NCBI GenBank assembly: GCA_041855385.1
Contig: JBHAEC010000107.1
Location: 1-47,239, forward strand
DNA: 47,239 bases
From: JBHAEC01 sp041855385
Lineage (GTDB): Bacteria > Bacillota > Negativicutes > Veillonellales > Veillonellaceae
Direction of reading: 5' to 3'
Positions 32,433 to 40,762 of this stretch are shown piece after piece. The notes beneath the pieces are model-generated. The model did no database searches, was not told where the DNA came from, and saw only the letters and a list, made by a program, of their open reading frames with translations. A program made the translations under genes and the position numbers. Each line of letters opens with the position of its first letter. Position 1 is the first letter of the stretch.

Positions 32433-33404
32433 TTACTGCAAATATTTTTTTCCATAGAACGTAAACATTCCGTACATCCCAAAGAAAAAGGGTACATACT
32501 CGGCAAAGATTCGCCACCCCACCGCTACAATTCCAACAGTACCGGCCGGTAAAAAGGAAGAAAAGAAGAACACAAACAAAGCTTCCGCAATTCCGGCTCC
32601 TCCCGGTGTAGGCGCAAAGTATAAGATCAGATTCAACAATATCATACGATTAATAATCGCCCAGAAGGAAAGTGAATCCGTAAAAGCCAACATCAGTGCC
32701 GGTGCAATACTATATAGAAAAATAAGACTTGCCCCCGACTCAAAAAAAACGAGGAGACATTCTCTAGGTTCTCTATAGAGGATGGAAAACCCTCTATTCA
32801 TGGTTTGCAGTCTTTTAATATATTTACGTTTTTGAAAAAAAGTTTTTCCAGGCAAAAATTTAAGAATAAAAGATTTTACCGCCCTACGATTCATGCCGTA
32901 AATACTTCCCGCAAGCCCCAGAACCGCCAAAAGTGATAGAAATAGCAAAAACTCCTTGCCGATATAGGGAATTTCAAAATGATCTGCCATAAAAATAAAA
33001 GGTAGAGAAAATATTAAAAAAACAATGGAAAAAATAGTGCGAATTAACACTATTGGAGTTCCCACTGCTACGGGCACGCCCATGCTTTTTAACAAAATTA
33101 CCTGTGCTACCGCGCCACCTGAAGCTCCCGGGGTCAGCATTGCCATGAAGTAGTTTCCTGCTATAACCTGTAACATAGCTTTCACCGGCAAATGATATCC
33201 TGCTACCCGCACCAACCTCTGCAATCTGAGTCCGTCAAAAAACATTCCTGCAACCAAGCACAAAGAAACCAGTACTAGAGACAATGGATTAAAAGACTGC
33301 AGATAGGATAATGAATTAAAATCAACCGTCCAATAAACAGTCAGAATCGAAACCGTAAGCAAAAATATGCAAAGAGCTATTCCTCTAAGTAGTAATTTAT
33401 TCAT
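32433..33404 (-). CDS. UPF0104 / LPG-synthase-type transmembrane protein
   Basis: A 323-aa integral membrane protein with about eight hydrophobic helices. It belongs to the lysylphosphatidylglycerol synthase transmembrane family (UPF0104/YbhN type), marked by LTPGASGGAVAQVILLKSMGV and YFAPTPGGAGIAEALFVFFF. It lacks the soluble aminoacyl-transfer domain of MprF, so it is more likely a lipid flippase or transporter than a synthase. It overlaps the YdjC/ChbG deacetylase by 4 bases, suggesting the two act on the same lipid-linked or carbohydrate substrate. The downstream 127 bases to the PheB-like gene show no clear terminator. Confidence 0.85.
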   Translation of the reverse strand: MNKLLLRGIALCIFLLTVSILTVYWTVDFNSLSYLQSFNPLSLVLVSLCLVAGMFFDGLRLQRLVRVAGYHLPVKAMLQVIAGNYFMAMLTPGASGGAVAQVILLKSMGVPVAVGTPIVLIRTIFSIVFLIFSLPFIFMADHFEIPYIGKEFLLFLSLLAVLGLAGSIYGMNRRAVKSFILKFLPGKTFFQKRKYIKRLQTMNRGFSILYREPRECLLVFFESGASLIFLYSIAPALMLAFTDSLSFWAIINRMILLNLILYFAPTPGGAGIAEALFVFFFSSFLPAGTVGIVAVGWRIFAEYVPFFFGMYGMFTFYGKKYLQ

Positions 33405-34255
33405 GTTAACTCTCCATAATGGATGAGATGAATATCCCTTTCTTTTATATACTTTTTTACCTCCGAGCTGCAGAGGGCTTCAAGTTCTTCTTCCCAATGA
33501 TAGCCCCAATCAAAACGTTTAGCCAAAATAAGATTGTCCTTCCCCGGATGTGCCATTATTTCATGCGTTCCTGCTTTATTATTAACCTCCCTAAGAATTC
33601 CCATCAAAGCTTGCTTTGTCAGCTTCCCTCCGTTAATCATACCCCAAAAATATCTGGGGTAATAAAAGTAGAACGGTCTGATCCTCGCTTTTGCCCGTTT
33701 AGACAAATAAGTCAATCCATTGCGACCCGCTATCCGTGCTAAATCAAAATTTCCATTGAAAAAAAAAGCCATTTCTCCGGGAATACGAAGTTTATTGATA
33801 CCGTATTTCTTCATCAATGCAACAACAATATAAAGAATCTCCGGAAGCATATGTAGATGTTGATGTCCGTCAACATGAGTTATAGGAAGTCCGGACTCCA
33901 TACATCGTAAAAATTGTCGATCCAATTCGTCAAATACTTGCGTAAAGTTAACTTGTCCCTGTAACACTCGTTTTATTACTTCCGTATGCAGTTCGGGAAA
34001 AAAACCTCGTTCATCCACCAAAGAAGAAACTTCCGCTTTTTTTCCTAAAGGAGGTAACCCCCCAACTAAAGCTAAGTGAATGCCAACGCCCAATCGGCTT
34101 TCTTTTTTGCCAAGAACAACAGCCTCATCAAAGGCTTCTCCAACTGCCAGTAAAGAAGTACTCGTTATAATCCCTTCTTGATGCCCCATAATAATGCCTT
34201 CATTAATTGAAGAGTGAAGGCCAAAATCATCGGCATTTACAATAATTCGTTTCAT
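33401..34255 (-). CDS. YdjC/ChbG/HpnK family carbohydrate deacetylase
   Basis: A 284-aa enzyme of the YdjC family. It begins KRIIVNADDFGLHSSINEGI; the Asp pair binds metal. It also has LGVGIHLALVGG and THVDGHQHLHMLP, whose histidines complete the metal and catalytic site, then a C-terminal HEIMAHPGKD. Members remove acetyl groups from small N-acetylated sugars (chitobiose, hopanoid glucosamine). The substrate here is unknown. There is no signal peptide. Coupling to a UPF0104 membrane protein suggests glycolipid or cell-surface sugar processing. Confidence 0.88.
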   Translation of the reverse strand: MKRIIVNADDFGLHSSINEGIIMGHQEGIITSTSLLAVGEAFDEAVVLGKKESRLGVGIHLALVGGLPPLGKKAEVSSLVDERGFFPELHTEVIKRVLQGQVNFTQVFDELDRQFLRCMESGLPITHVDGHQHLHMLPEILYIVVALMKKYGINKLRIPGEMAFFFNGNFDLARIAGRNGLTYLSKRAKARIRPFYFYYPRYFWGMINGGKLTKQALMGILREVNNKAGTHEIMAHPGKDNLILAKRFDWGYHWEEELEALCSSEVKKYIKERDIHLIHYGELT

Positions 34256-34329
34256 ATATCTCCCATTGTATGCGTACAGTGGATAATTGTTATTTTATCA
34301 AACACATCCGACCTTGTAAACACTCTTCG

Positions 34330-34779
34330 CTAGTTACCGTAATATTTCTTCCAAACCTCTTTTTCTAACTCCTTTAATGGCTTTCCCGTTTCTTTAAAAA
34401 GTGCATATAAGTCTTCATATTCGATACTTGCATTTACGACTTCTCCTTCATATATAGCCAGCTTAATTTTAATTTTTTTTCCTTGGCAATTTACTTCCTC
34501 AAATCTTCGTTCACAAATAGCTCGATTTACCGGATAATAACGAAACCCGATAGTTGTTGTATGCTTAAAAAGATAGTTCTCCACAATGGGAAATATTTCC
34601 GTATCAACCAAACAACTTAATAATATGGCAGGGCGCCCTTTTTTCATAATAATAGGGGTTAGCCAAGCATCCTTTACACCTAAAGATAAGAGCTCGTCAA
34701 GATGAGCGCTGTAGTATTCAGGATTCATATTGTCTATATTCGCTTCTATCTTCCATAACTGATTCATATGTTGCTCCAT
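34330..34779 (-). CDS. LarC C-terminal domain protein (LarC2-like)
   Basis: A 149-aa protein matching only the C-terminal half of LarC, the nickel-inserting enzyme of nickel-pincer nucleotide synthesis. The hallmark is EANIDNMNPEYYSAHLDELL, followed by GVKDAWLTPIIMKKGRPAILLSCL. The ATG at 34777-34779 has GAGGAG 5 bases upstream; an extension to 34809 exists but is less likely. In lactobacilli LarC is made from larC1 and larC2 by frameshifting; here no LarC1 lies upstream, since larB ends only 85 bases away. The gene is therefore a solo LarC2 or a remnant. Confidence 0.82.
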   Translation of the reverse strand: MEQHMNQLWKIEANIDNMNPEYYSAHLDELLSLGVKDAWLTPIIMKKGRPAILLSCLVDTEIFPIVENYLFKHTTTIGFRYYPVNRAICERRFEEVNCQGKKIKIKLAIYEGEVVNASIEYEDLYALFKETGKPLKELEKEVWKKYYGN

Positions 34780-34863
34780 ACCTACTCCTCTTATCTTTCT
34801 TACTGGCAATCACTATAATCGCTTATCTCAGATGTGTTCAACAAAATAATCACTATATAATCA

Positions 34864-35619
34864 CTATCTTCTGCTATTAATAATGTGTGCCAATCGCCCC
34901 GCTCCAAATCCATTGTCGATATTTACGACACCTACACCGGCCGCACAGGAATTTAACATAGCTAATAAAGCAGCAAGACCATGGAAGCTTGCTCCGTAAC
35001 CTACGCTGGTTGGAACAGCAATAATAGGAGAGTTCAAAAGTCCTCCCACCACACTAGCCAAAGCCCCTTCCATGCCTGCCACAACAATAACCACATTAGC
35101 CGTCTTTAAGTCCGGAAGTTTATGAAATAAACGATGAATCCCCGCCACTCCCACATCATATATCCGGCGAACCTCGTTTCCCATAATCTCCGCAGTAAGA
35201 GCCGCTTCTTCAGCCACTCTCAAATCGCTGGTCCCTGCCGCCACTACGGCAATTATTCGATCCTCATTTACTACTTTCTTATTTCTGTGAAGATATAGCA
35301 TACCACTTAACTCGTGATAAACAAAAGAAGATCCCTCTTTTTCAAGCATATTAAAGGTTGAGGCTCTCGCCCTGGTGCCGATGACATTATCATACTTTTT
35401 TTCCAGTTCTTTTAAAATTTGAACACATTGTTCATCCGTTTTTCCCTCACAATAAACAACTTCCGGAAACCCCTGTCGTTGTTCTCGATTCAAATCTATG
35501 GAAGCTTCCTCCATCTCTTTAACCATAGAAGAGTATAAAGCCGCTTTAAAATCTTCTTTATCCATGGAACCACTTTGTAGTTTTTCAACCAGTTCATCTA
35601 CTATAAAACTATCCATCAT
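34864..35619 (-). CDS. larB: LarB, nickel-pincer cofactor carboxylase
   Basis: A 251-aa protein. The C-terminal PurE-like domain shows AAGTSDLRVAEEAALTAEIMG, YDVGVAGIHRL, VVAGMEGALASVVGGL and PTSVGYGASF. The N-terminal part contains the LarB-type EVVYCEGKT segment. LarB carboxylates and hydrolyses nicotinic acid adenine dinucleotide as the first step toward the nickel-pincer cofactor of lactate racemase. The ATG at 35617-35619 has AGAGG 6 bases upstream and overlaps the rlmB-like stop by 11 bases; longer in-frame starts exist. LarE and LarC1 are not in the window. Confidence 0.9.
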   Translation of the reverse strand: MMDSFIVDELVEKLQSGSMDKEDFKAALYSSMVKEMEEASIDLNREQRQGFPEVVYCEGKTDEQCVQILKELEKKYDNVIGTRARASTFNMLEKEGSSFVYHELSGMLYLHRNKKVVNEDRIIAVVAAGTSDLRVAEEAALTAEIMGNEVRRIYDVGVAGIHRLFHKLPDLKTANVVIVVAGMEGALASVVGGLLNSPIIAVPTSVGYGASFHGLAALLAMLNSCAAGVGVVNIDNGFGAGRLAHIINSRR

Positions 35620-36412
35620 ACTCTGCCTCTTCTCCTGCTTTATAGATAAATATGCCTGCTGCAACACCTAAGTTTAGTGACTCTATAGGTCCCCATAAGG
35701 GTAATCTAAGTATTTCATCACTATGCTCAAGAATATAAGGCGCTAATCCTTCGCCTTCATTGCCGAATGCCAATAAAAGTGGCCGCTTGTAGATGCCTTT
35801 TCGATAATCCTGTGAATTCTCCAAATCAGCCGAAATAACATGTAATTCTTCTCTTTTCAATAATGCAACTATTTGCCTCTCATCGAGATTCTCATAAATA
35901 GCAATCTTTCCTATGGCACTCATGGCGCTTCGTACGACTTTATCATTATAAAGGTCTACAGATCCTTTTGTAAGAAAAATCGCTTCCACTCCACCGGCAA
36001 CAGCTGTTCTCAACACCGTCCCCAAGTTTCCCGGATCTTGTACTCGATCTAAAAGAATATAAAGAGCTCCTGCCTTTACCTGAAAAGACTCAAATTCATA
36101 TTTCTTCTTCCGAGCAATAGCAATAATCCCTTGCGATTGTGAGGTCTGCACAAAATTTTGAAAAATTTTCTCAGGCACTATATAAGCTTTGCCTCCTTGC
36201 TCATCCACTTTAATAGCTAATTCTTCATATAAATTCTTTTTTGCCATATGCGAAGCCAAAAAGAGCACCCGAATCTGTCCTGCCAATATCCCATCTTTTA
36301 CAGCCCTATATCCCTCTAATATGTATTCTCCATATTTTTCTCTATATTTTCTCTGACCTAAAGCAGATAAGCGCTTTAATGTTTTATTTTTTTCCGACTC
36401 AATATACTCCAT
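35609..36412 (-). CDS. SpoU/TrmH-family RNA 2'-O-methyltransferase
   Basis: A 267-aa SPOUT methyltransferase. An N-terminal substrate-binding domain (about residues 8-95; REKYGEYILEGYRAVKDG) precedes the knotted catalytic domain. The motifs are LDRVQDPGNLGTVLRTA (motif 1 with Asn/Arg), LLAFGNEGEGL (motif 2) and LPLWGPIESLNLGVAAGI (motif 3). It resembles RlmB/YsgA-type 23S rRNA guanosine methyltransferases, often found upstream of pheS in Firmicutes but here before larB. The exact target nucleotide is unknown. Confidence 0.9.
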   Translation of the reverse strand: MEYIESEKNKTLKRLSALGQRKYREKYGEYILEGYRAVKDGILAGQIRVLFLASHMAKKNLYEELAIKVDEQGGKAYIVPEKIFQNFVQTSQSQGIIAIARKKKYEFESFQVKAGALYILLDRVQDPGNLGTVLRTAVAGGVEAIFLTKGSVDLYNDKVVRSAMSAIGKIAIYENLDERQIVALLKREELHVISADLENSQDYRKGIYKRPLLLAFGNEGEGLAPYILEHSDEILRLPLWGPIESLNLGVAAGIFIYKAGEEAEYDG

Positions 36413-36481
36413 AACTTGCTCCTGCCCACATTGCTAACATTAAAGAAATCAGATTCATTCATTATTTTACCTGAAAAAACT

Positions 36482-38242
36482 CTATTGCTTACTCCAAAGG
36501 AAGTACAGTTCTCCCCTTTTATCTAAGAGTTCATCAAATCTTCCTTCTTCAACAATGCGCCCTTGACGCATTACATAAATTGCATCGGCACTTCTCACCG
36601 TTGAAAGGCGATGTGCAATACTGATAATTGTTTTTTCTCCCCTGGTATGTTCTATTGACTCTTGGATTTTATTTTCCGTATCACTATCTATGTTAGCTGT
36701 TGCCTCGTCAAAAATCAACAATTTATAGGGTCTTACCAGTACTCTAGCTAAGGCTAAAAGCTGCTTTTGTCCCTGAGAAAGAAGCGATCCCAAATAACCT
36801 ACTGTCGTATCATACTGCTTGGGCAAATTCATTATCATATCGTGTAAAGATGCCTTTTTAGCCGCAGATTCCAAAATATCCTGGGGAATCGATGCTTCGT
36901 AAAGAGACAAGTTTTCTCGAATAGTTCCTTTAAATAAGTGACTATCCTGAAATACATACCCTGTAATCTCTCTTAATATTCTGGGAGAATACGAAGCAAT
37001 ATCATATCCATTGATACAAATCCTGCCCTTTGTGGGTCTGTAAAAGCCCATGAGCAAAGACATAAGGGTTGATTTACCGCTCCCTGAAATGCCCACAATA
37101 CCGACAAATTCTCCTCCATTAACTTTAAACGTAATATCTTCCAAAGCATATATTTCATTATTATCATAAGAAAACCATACATTTTCAAAGGAAATTTCCT
37201 TAATTTCCCTAAATTCCGGAGGAATGGACTCTTCTTTGATCTCCGTTTCGGGAGGATCTTGCAAAATTGGCAAAAGTCTTTCTGCTCCTGCCAAAGAACT
37301 CTGCATAATGTTGTACTTTTCCGCAAACTCTTTTATAGGTTGAAAAAATTTATCTACATATTGGATAAATGCAAAAACCGTGCCTGCTTCCGCCGTGCTA
37401 TCAAACCAATTGGTAAACCCTAAAATCGATAAAATACACAAAAAATATAAAAAATCTACAATAGGGCGAAATATAGAAAATGTATGTACTTCGTTTAACC
37501 CCGCTTTTAAAAAGGCTTCACTGATTGTATCGTAGTTATCTTTGATAGAGCGCTTTCCCAAATATGTTTTTATGACAACAATAAAATTCAACACTTCCTG
37601 CACATAGGTATTGGTGGCTGAAACCTTTGATCGAACACCTCTGAAAGCTTTCCTTGCATGCTTTTGATATATTCCCGTAATAGTTGCCATAATAGGAAGA
37701 ATCACAATTGCCACCAAAGTAAGCTTTACATCAAGTGTAAACATGACAATAATAATGCCGATGACAAGCAAAAAACTGCGACCCATTTTAAATATCACAT
37801 CTGTGTATAAACTACGCAATGCCTCTGTATCTCCGGTTACGCGAGTAACCAAGTTTCCTATAGGTATTTCGCTAAATTTTTGTCTTGATTGAGAAAGTAT
37901 GTTAAAGAAAACTTTGTTTCTAATCTCATAAATTACACGTTGTCCGAAATATTGAAATAAATAATTCTGCAAGAAAGTCATTACAATGCTAAGCCCTACA
38001 TTTAGCAAATAAATTCCGGCAAAATACAATATTAAATTCATATCTTTTTTAGGAAAAGCCTCGTCTATTGTATGCTTAATAATCAGGGGTCGCCATATCT
38101 CTAGCCCAAGAAGCAAAAACATGGCAACAAAAGCAAGGAATAATATATGTCGGTAAGGTCTTATATACACACTGAACTGACGAAGTAAGAGAAGATCACC
38201 AAAGGAAGGATTTTTCTTATTAATCTCCTTTGTGTTACTCAT
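36482..38242 (-). CDS. Heterodimeric ABC exporter, second subunit (catalytic site)
   Basis: A 586-aa half-transporter: six membrane helices (about residues 25-310) and one ATPase domain. Walker A is GISGSGKST, the Q-loop Gln is in YVFQDSHLF, the signature reads LSQGQ where LSGGQ is usual, Walker B with catalytic Glu is LLIFDEATANID, and the H-loop is IAHRLS. The reading frame extends to 38386, but the ATG at 38240-38242 has GGAGGTGA upstream and overlaps the partner's stop by 8 bases. With its partner it forms a BmrCD/TM287-288-type exporter for drugs, lipids or peptides; the substrate is unknown. Confidence 0.92.
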   Translation of the reverse strand: MSNTKEINKKNPSFGDLLLLRQFSVYIRPYRHILFLAFVAMFLLLGLEIWRPLIIKHTIDEAFPKKDMNLILYFAGIYLLNVGLSIVMTFLQNYLFQYFGQRVIYEIRNKVFFNILSQSRQKFSEIPIGNLVTRVTGDTEALRSLYTDVIFKMGRSFLLVIGIIIVMFTLDVKLTLVAIVILPIMATITGIYQKHARKAFRGVRSKVSATNTYVQEVLNFIVVIKTYLGKRSIKDNYDTISEAFLKAGLNEVHTFSIFRPIVDFLYFLCILSILGFTNWFDSTAEAGTVFAFIQYVDKFFQPIKEFAEKYNIMQSSLAGAERLLPILQDPPETEIKEESIPPEFREIKEISFENVWFSYDNNEIYALEDITFKVNGGEFVGIVGISGSGKSTLMSLLMGFYRPTKGRICINGYDIASYSPRILREITGYVFQDSHLFKGTIRENLSLYEASIPQDILESAAKKASLHDMIMNLPKQYDTTVGYLGSLLSQGQKQLLALARVLVRPYKLLIFDEATANIDSDTENKIQESIEHTRGEKTIISIAHRLSTVRSADAIYVMRQGRIVEEGRFDELLDKRGELYFLWSKQ

Positions 38243-39971
38243 GCTCATCACCTCCCTGGAACTGTTGTGCATATAATCGATAATACTCTTCTCTTTTCGC
38301 AAGAAGTTCTTCATGTGTTCCTTGCTCAACAATGGTATTGTCTTTAAAAACATAAATACAATCTGCTTCTTTAAGTGCCTCAACACGCTGTGAAATAAAA
38401 ATAACCGTCTGCTTTCTTCCCTTTCGTAAATGAGCTAATACCTCAGAAGCACTACTGAAGTCCAAGGCTGACAAACTATCGTCCATGAGCAAATATGGAG
38501 CATTTTTAAAAAAGCCGCGGGCCATATTAATTCTCTGTTTTTGCCCTCCGGATAAGTCTGTACCTCCCTCTTTTACTTTTTGTGTCTCTGTCCTCACTTT
38601 AAGACCTAAATCCTCCGAAAGAGCGGCACGTTTGGCCGCTTCTTCTACTGTAATACGGTTTTTACCAAGTTCACCAAAAGCAATATTCTCTGCAATAGTA
38701 GCACCCAAAATATACGCTGTAGGCGAAACATATGAAATGCTTCGCCTCAATTTATCAAGAGGAATGTATCTGATGTCTTCTTCACCAAAAAAAATGGCCT
38801 TTTCCGGCACTTCATAGAGGCGCAGCAATAATTTAAACAATGTTGATTTTCCCGTTCCCGGAGCGCCTACCATCCCTACAAACGAGCCAGCCGGAATATC
38901 CATATTTATTTCATGTAATGCTTCTATTTTTGCGTCTTCATAGGCAAAGCTCAAATTGCGGATAACAATATCTTTAAGCTCAAGACATTCCTCACTTGGT
39001 TCTTCCCCTTCGATCTCTTCTTGTAAAAAAGCATCGATACGATCGAGAGAAGCGCTCCCTTTTTGCATAACCGCCACCAATGCCCCCAATCCCATAAGTG
39101 GTCCGATAAGAAGAATCAAATATCCGTTTAAAGCGACAAAATCACCAATAGAAATACTTCCTTCTAAAATAAGCTGCCCGGATACATAGATATTTATTGC
39201 ATAACAAAGAAAGGGCAATACAAAAGTAAGAGGTGCCAACAAAGAGTCCAAAAAAGCCACTCTCATATTCCTTTCATAGTTTTCTCGATTTACCTCCTCA
39301 AAGCGCAACATACTCTTGCTTTCTTTATTAAAAGCACGAATAATGTCCATGCCTAAAAAAAGTTCCTGAGAAAACTCAGTTATATCACTATAACTACTTT
39401 GAGCAGATCGTTGAGCGGCCCTCATCTTACGCCCCAAATAAATGGTTACACATAAAAGAAAAGGCATGGGGAATAGCATAGTCGCAGCCATTTTTAGGGA
39501 TATATTTTCAGCTATAATAAAAAATGAAAAAAAACCAAAGAATATAACATCCACCAAAATCATTATTCCCAATCCCAAGGCAACGCGTAAAGAGGTTACA
39601 TCATTTGTGATTAGTGCCATAACCTTACCCGGCCCATTTTTTTCATAATAGGAAATGGGAATAGCTAAGGCATGATTAAAAATCTGCTCGCGAATATCAT
39701 ATTCCATATGTCGAATAGAACCTAATAGATAACGACGGGAAAAAAACTTCAAAACGCTCACACTTATACCGATAGCTGCTATTAAAGCAATATACTCGGT
39801 CAGACCTTTTTTACCGTAATTAAAACTGTCAATGGCAAGACCAATCAGCTTAGGCATAGCTAAAAAAAGCCCATTAATGAGCATAAGCATGAATATACCT
39901 ACTATATATACAGTTCCAAAGTTCCTGAAAAAGTTTTTAAATACACCGTAACGGCCCATATACTCCCTCAC
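38235..39971 (-). CDS. Heterodimeric ABC exporter, first subunit (degenerate ATP site)
   Basis: A 578-aa half-transporter with six membrane helices (about residues 20-300) and an ATPase domain. Walker A is GAPGTGKST (about 369-377) and the signature is the canonical LSGGQ. The Q-loop reads YVSPTAY (Ser for Gln), Walker B reads LLMDDSLSALD (Asp for the catalytic Glu) and the H-loop reads FISQRV (Gln for His). These changes mark the non-hydrolysing site known from heterodimeric exporters. Its intact LSGGQ serves the partner's active site. GAGGGAG lies before the start. A plausible promoter TTGTCA-N18-TAAGAT lies upstream, divergent from tpx. Confidence 0.92.
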   Translation of the reverse strand: MREYMGRYGVFKNFFRNFGTVYIVGIFMLMLINGLFLAMPKLIGLAIDSFNYGKKGLTEYIALIAAIGISVSVLKFFSRRYLLGSIRHMEYDIREQIFNHALAIPISYYEKNGPGKVMALITNDVTSLRVALGLGIMILVDVIFFGFFSFFIIAENISLKMAATMLFPMPFLLCVTIYLGRKMRAAQRSAQSSYSDITEFSQELFLGMDIIRAFNKESKSMLRFEEVNRENYERNMRVAFLDSLLAPLTFVLPFLCYAINIYVSGQLILEGSISIGDFVALNGYLILLIGPLMGLGALVAVMQKGSASLDRIDAFLQEEIEGEEPSEECLELKDIVIRNLSFAYEDAKIEALHEINMDIPAGSFVGMVGAPGTGKSTLFKLLLRLYEVPEKAIFFGEEDIRYIPLDKLRRSISYVSPTAYILGATIAENIAFGELGKNRITVEEAAKRAALSEDLGLKVRTETQKVKEGGTDLSGGQKQRINMARGFFKNAPYLLMDDSLSALDFSSASEVLAHLRKGRKQTVIFISQRVEALKEADCIYVFKDNTIVEQGTHEELLAKREEYYRLYAQQFQGGDEHE

Positions 39972-40069
39972 AATTCAGCCTTTTATATATTTACAAAACC
40001 TTATGCCATCTTACATCATTTTTCTATACAATGACAATTAAAGTATTTCGAATTTATTAAATATTTCCA

Positions 40070-40098
40070 TTTACTCTTTCATTTTATCATGGTACACT
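40070..40098 (+). promoter_or_regulatory. Possible tpx promoter
   Basis: TTTACT (40070-40075), a 17-base spacer and TACACT (40093-40098), about 75 bases before the tpx start. Each hexamer matches the consensus at four of six positions, so this is moderate evidence. No PerR-like palindrome was seen. Confidence 0.45.
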
Positions 40099-40173
40099 AA
40101 ATTTATACAGTTTTATTTATTTTTAATCAAACTAGTCATATAGTATTGTTCTCACATGAGGAGGATTTCAATT

Positions 40174-40689
40174 ATGGAAAAACGTTCAAATGCAGTCACT
40201 TTTGCAGGCAATCCCGTAACTGTTGTCGGTGCTGAATTAGCAGTTGGCCAAAAAGCGCCCGATTTTTCACTAACAGCAAATGACTTAAGTACTAAAACGC
40301 TTGCAGATTATGAAGGAAAAGTAAAAGTAATCAGTGTTATTCCTTCCATAGATACGGGTGTATGCGATGCTCAAACTCGTTGGTTCAATCAAAATGTTAC
40401 TGCTTTAGGGGAAGATGTGGTAGTGCTTACCGTTTCTGTAGACTTGCCTTTTGCACAAAAACGTTGGTGTGCTGCTTCCGGTATCGAAAATGTAGTAACT
40501 CTTTCCGACTATAAAACCGTTGAATTCGGTAAATCTTATGGATTCCTCATCGAAGAACTTCGTTTATTAAGTCGCGGAATCGTTATTTTGGATAAGGAAA
40601 ATGTAGTACGTTATGTAGAATATGTACCTGAAATTACAACAGCCGTAAATTTTGATGTCGCAGTTACTGCAACAAAAGAATTATTATAA
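40174..40689 (+). CDS. tpx: Thiol peroxidase (atypical 2-Cys peroxiredoxin)
   Basis: A 171-aa Tpx that reduces alkyl and hydrogen peroxides with thioredoxin. It shows GQKAPDFSLTAND, the peroxidatic Cys in SIDTGVCDAQTRWF and the resolving Cys in FAQKRWCAASG. The C-terminus is LSRGIVILDKENVVRYVEYVPEIT in two parts (SRGIVILDKENVV, YVEYVPEIT), typical of Tpx. The ATG at 40174 has GAGGAGGA upstream; the earlier ATG at 40156 abuts that site. It is monocistronic, with a terminator after it. It fits protection of an oxygen-sensitive cell. Confidence 0.96.
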   Translation: MEKRSNAVTFAGNPVTVVGAELAVGQKAPDFSLTANDLSTKTLADYEGKVKVISVIPSIDTGVCDAQTRWFNQNVTALGEDVVVLTVSVDLPFAQKRWCAASGIENVVTLSDYKTVEFGKSYGFLIEELRLLSRGIVILDKENVVRYVEYVPEITTAVNFDVAVTATKELL

Positions 40690-40709
40690 GAATTAATTTT
40701 TTAAAACAT

Positions 40710-40749
40710 AAAACCCTCCATTCACACGTATGTGTGAATGGAGGGTTTT
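40710..40749. terminator. Bidirectional terminator between tpx and glutamine synthetase
   Basis: An 18-bp perfect stem (40710-40727 with 40732-40749) with a 4-base loop, flanked by A and T runs. It can stop both the + strand tpx transcript and the minus-strand glutamine synthetase transcript. Confidence 0.93.
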
Positions 40750-40762
40750 TAGGTTTAATCTC

